A DNA stretch of 64,000 nucleotides from NCBI RefSeq assembly GCF_031199965.1, contig NZ_CP133605.1:5684348-5748347 (forward strand), read 5' to 3'. Under the pieces are notes generated by a model. The model saw only the letters and a program-made list of their open reading frames with translations. It had not been told where the DNA came from and made no database searches. The translations under genes were made by a program, and so were the position numbers. Of the stretch, positions 63,969 through 64,000 are shown one piece after another; within the stretch, counting starts at the first letter, position 1; every line of letters starts with the position of its first letter. The DNA is from Paenibacillus sp. D2_2. Lineage in GTDB: Bacteria; Bacillota; Bacilli; Paenibacillales; Paenibacillaceae.

Positions 63969-64000
63969 ATAAGAGTTGCTGCTGAGAACGCAGCGACGCT

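Overview
The window is a continuous stretch of chromosome from an endospore-forming Gram-positive bacterium of the Bacillales, most likely Paenibacillus or a close relative. Gene order follows the Bacillus subtilis yaaO-to-lysS segment almost exactly. The nadABC-coaX arrangement, the dispersed repeats and the many TTG/GTG starts fit the Paenibacillaceae. Almost everything is on the + strand; abrB is the clear exception. No tRNA, CRISPR array, insertion sequence or prophage was found. The window ends just before a ribosomal RNA operon, whose tandem promoters are visible.

Layout. 0-6 kb: end of an Orn/Lys/Arg decarboxylase, tmk, darA (c-di-AMP receptor), yaaR, holB, ricT, yabA, a tRNA methyltransferase, rsmI. 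6-9 kb: divergent abrB and an HD-domain hydrolase around Spo0A boxes, then tatD. 9-14 kb: a c-di-AMP riboswitch with terminator ahead of a YabE-type cell-wall protein, then rnmV, rsmA, yabG, veg. 14-20 kb: sspF, ispE, purR, spoVG, glmU, prs. 20-26.5 kb: a 39-bp tandem repeat, pth, fin, mfd, a PpiC lipoprotein, spoVT. 26.8-33 kb: a SpoVB-like flippase, mazG, hup, rqcP, yabP, yabQ, divIC, yabR. 33-36 kb: spoIIE. 36-41.7 kb: an accessory insert of a c-di-GMP riboswitch, a chemoreceptor and a single-module NRPS-like reductase. 41.9-48 kb: a VWA protein, a YabT-like kinase, tilS, hprT, ftsH. 48-54.9 kb: nadABC, coaX, hslO, cysK. 55-63.6 kb: pabB-pabA-pabC-folP-folB-folK-yazB-dusB, greA, lysS.

How it works together. 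The window links nucleotide and cell-wall precursor supply (tmk, prs, hprT, glmU), replication and repair (holB, yabA, mfd), tRNA/rRNA maturation (rsmI, rnmV, rsmA, tilS, dusB, lysS), folate and NAD synthesis, and several layers of sporulation control (Spo0A boxes, abrB, a sigma-H spoVG promoter, spoIIE with a 21-bp-spaced promoter, fin, a sigma-G sspF promoter, spoVT, yabG, yabP/yabQ). Two second messengers are represented: c-di-AMP (DarA and the yabE riboswitch) and c-di-GMP (riboswitch before the chemoreceptor).

Quality warning. About twenty genes, including essential ones (holB, lysS, tilS), carry single-base indels, mostly one base missing from a G or C run. These look like sequence errors rather than gene decay. 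I give each such gene as one full-length CDS and state where the frame breaks. The most interesting non-core features are the riboswitch-chemoreceptor-NRPS insert, a dispersed palindromic repeat with covarying arms, and a hidden 71-residue ORF in front of greA.
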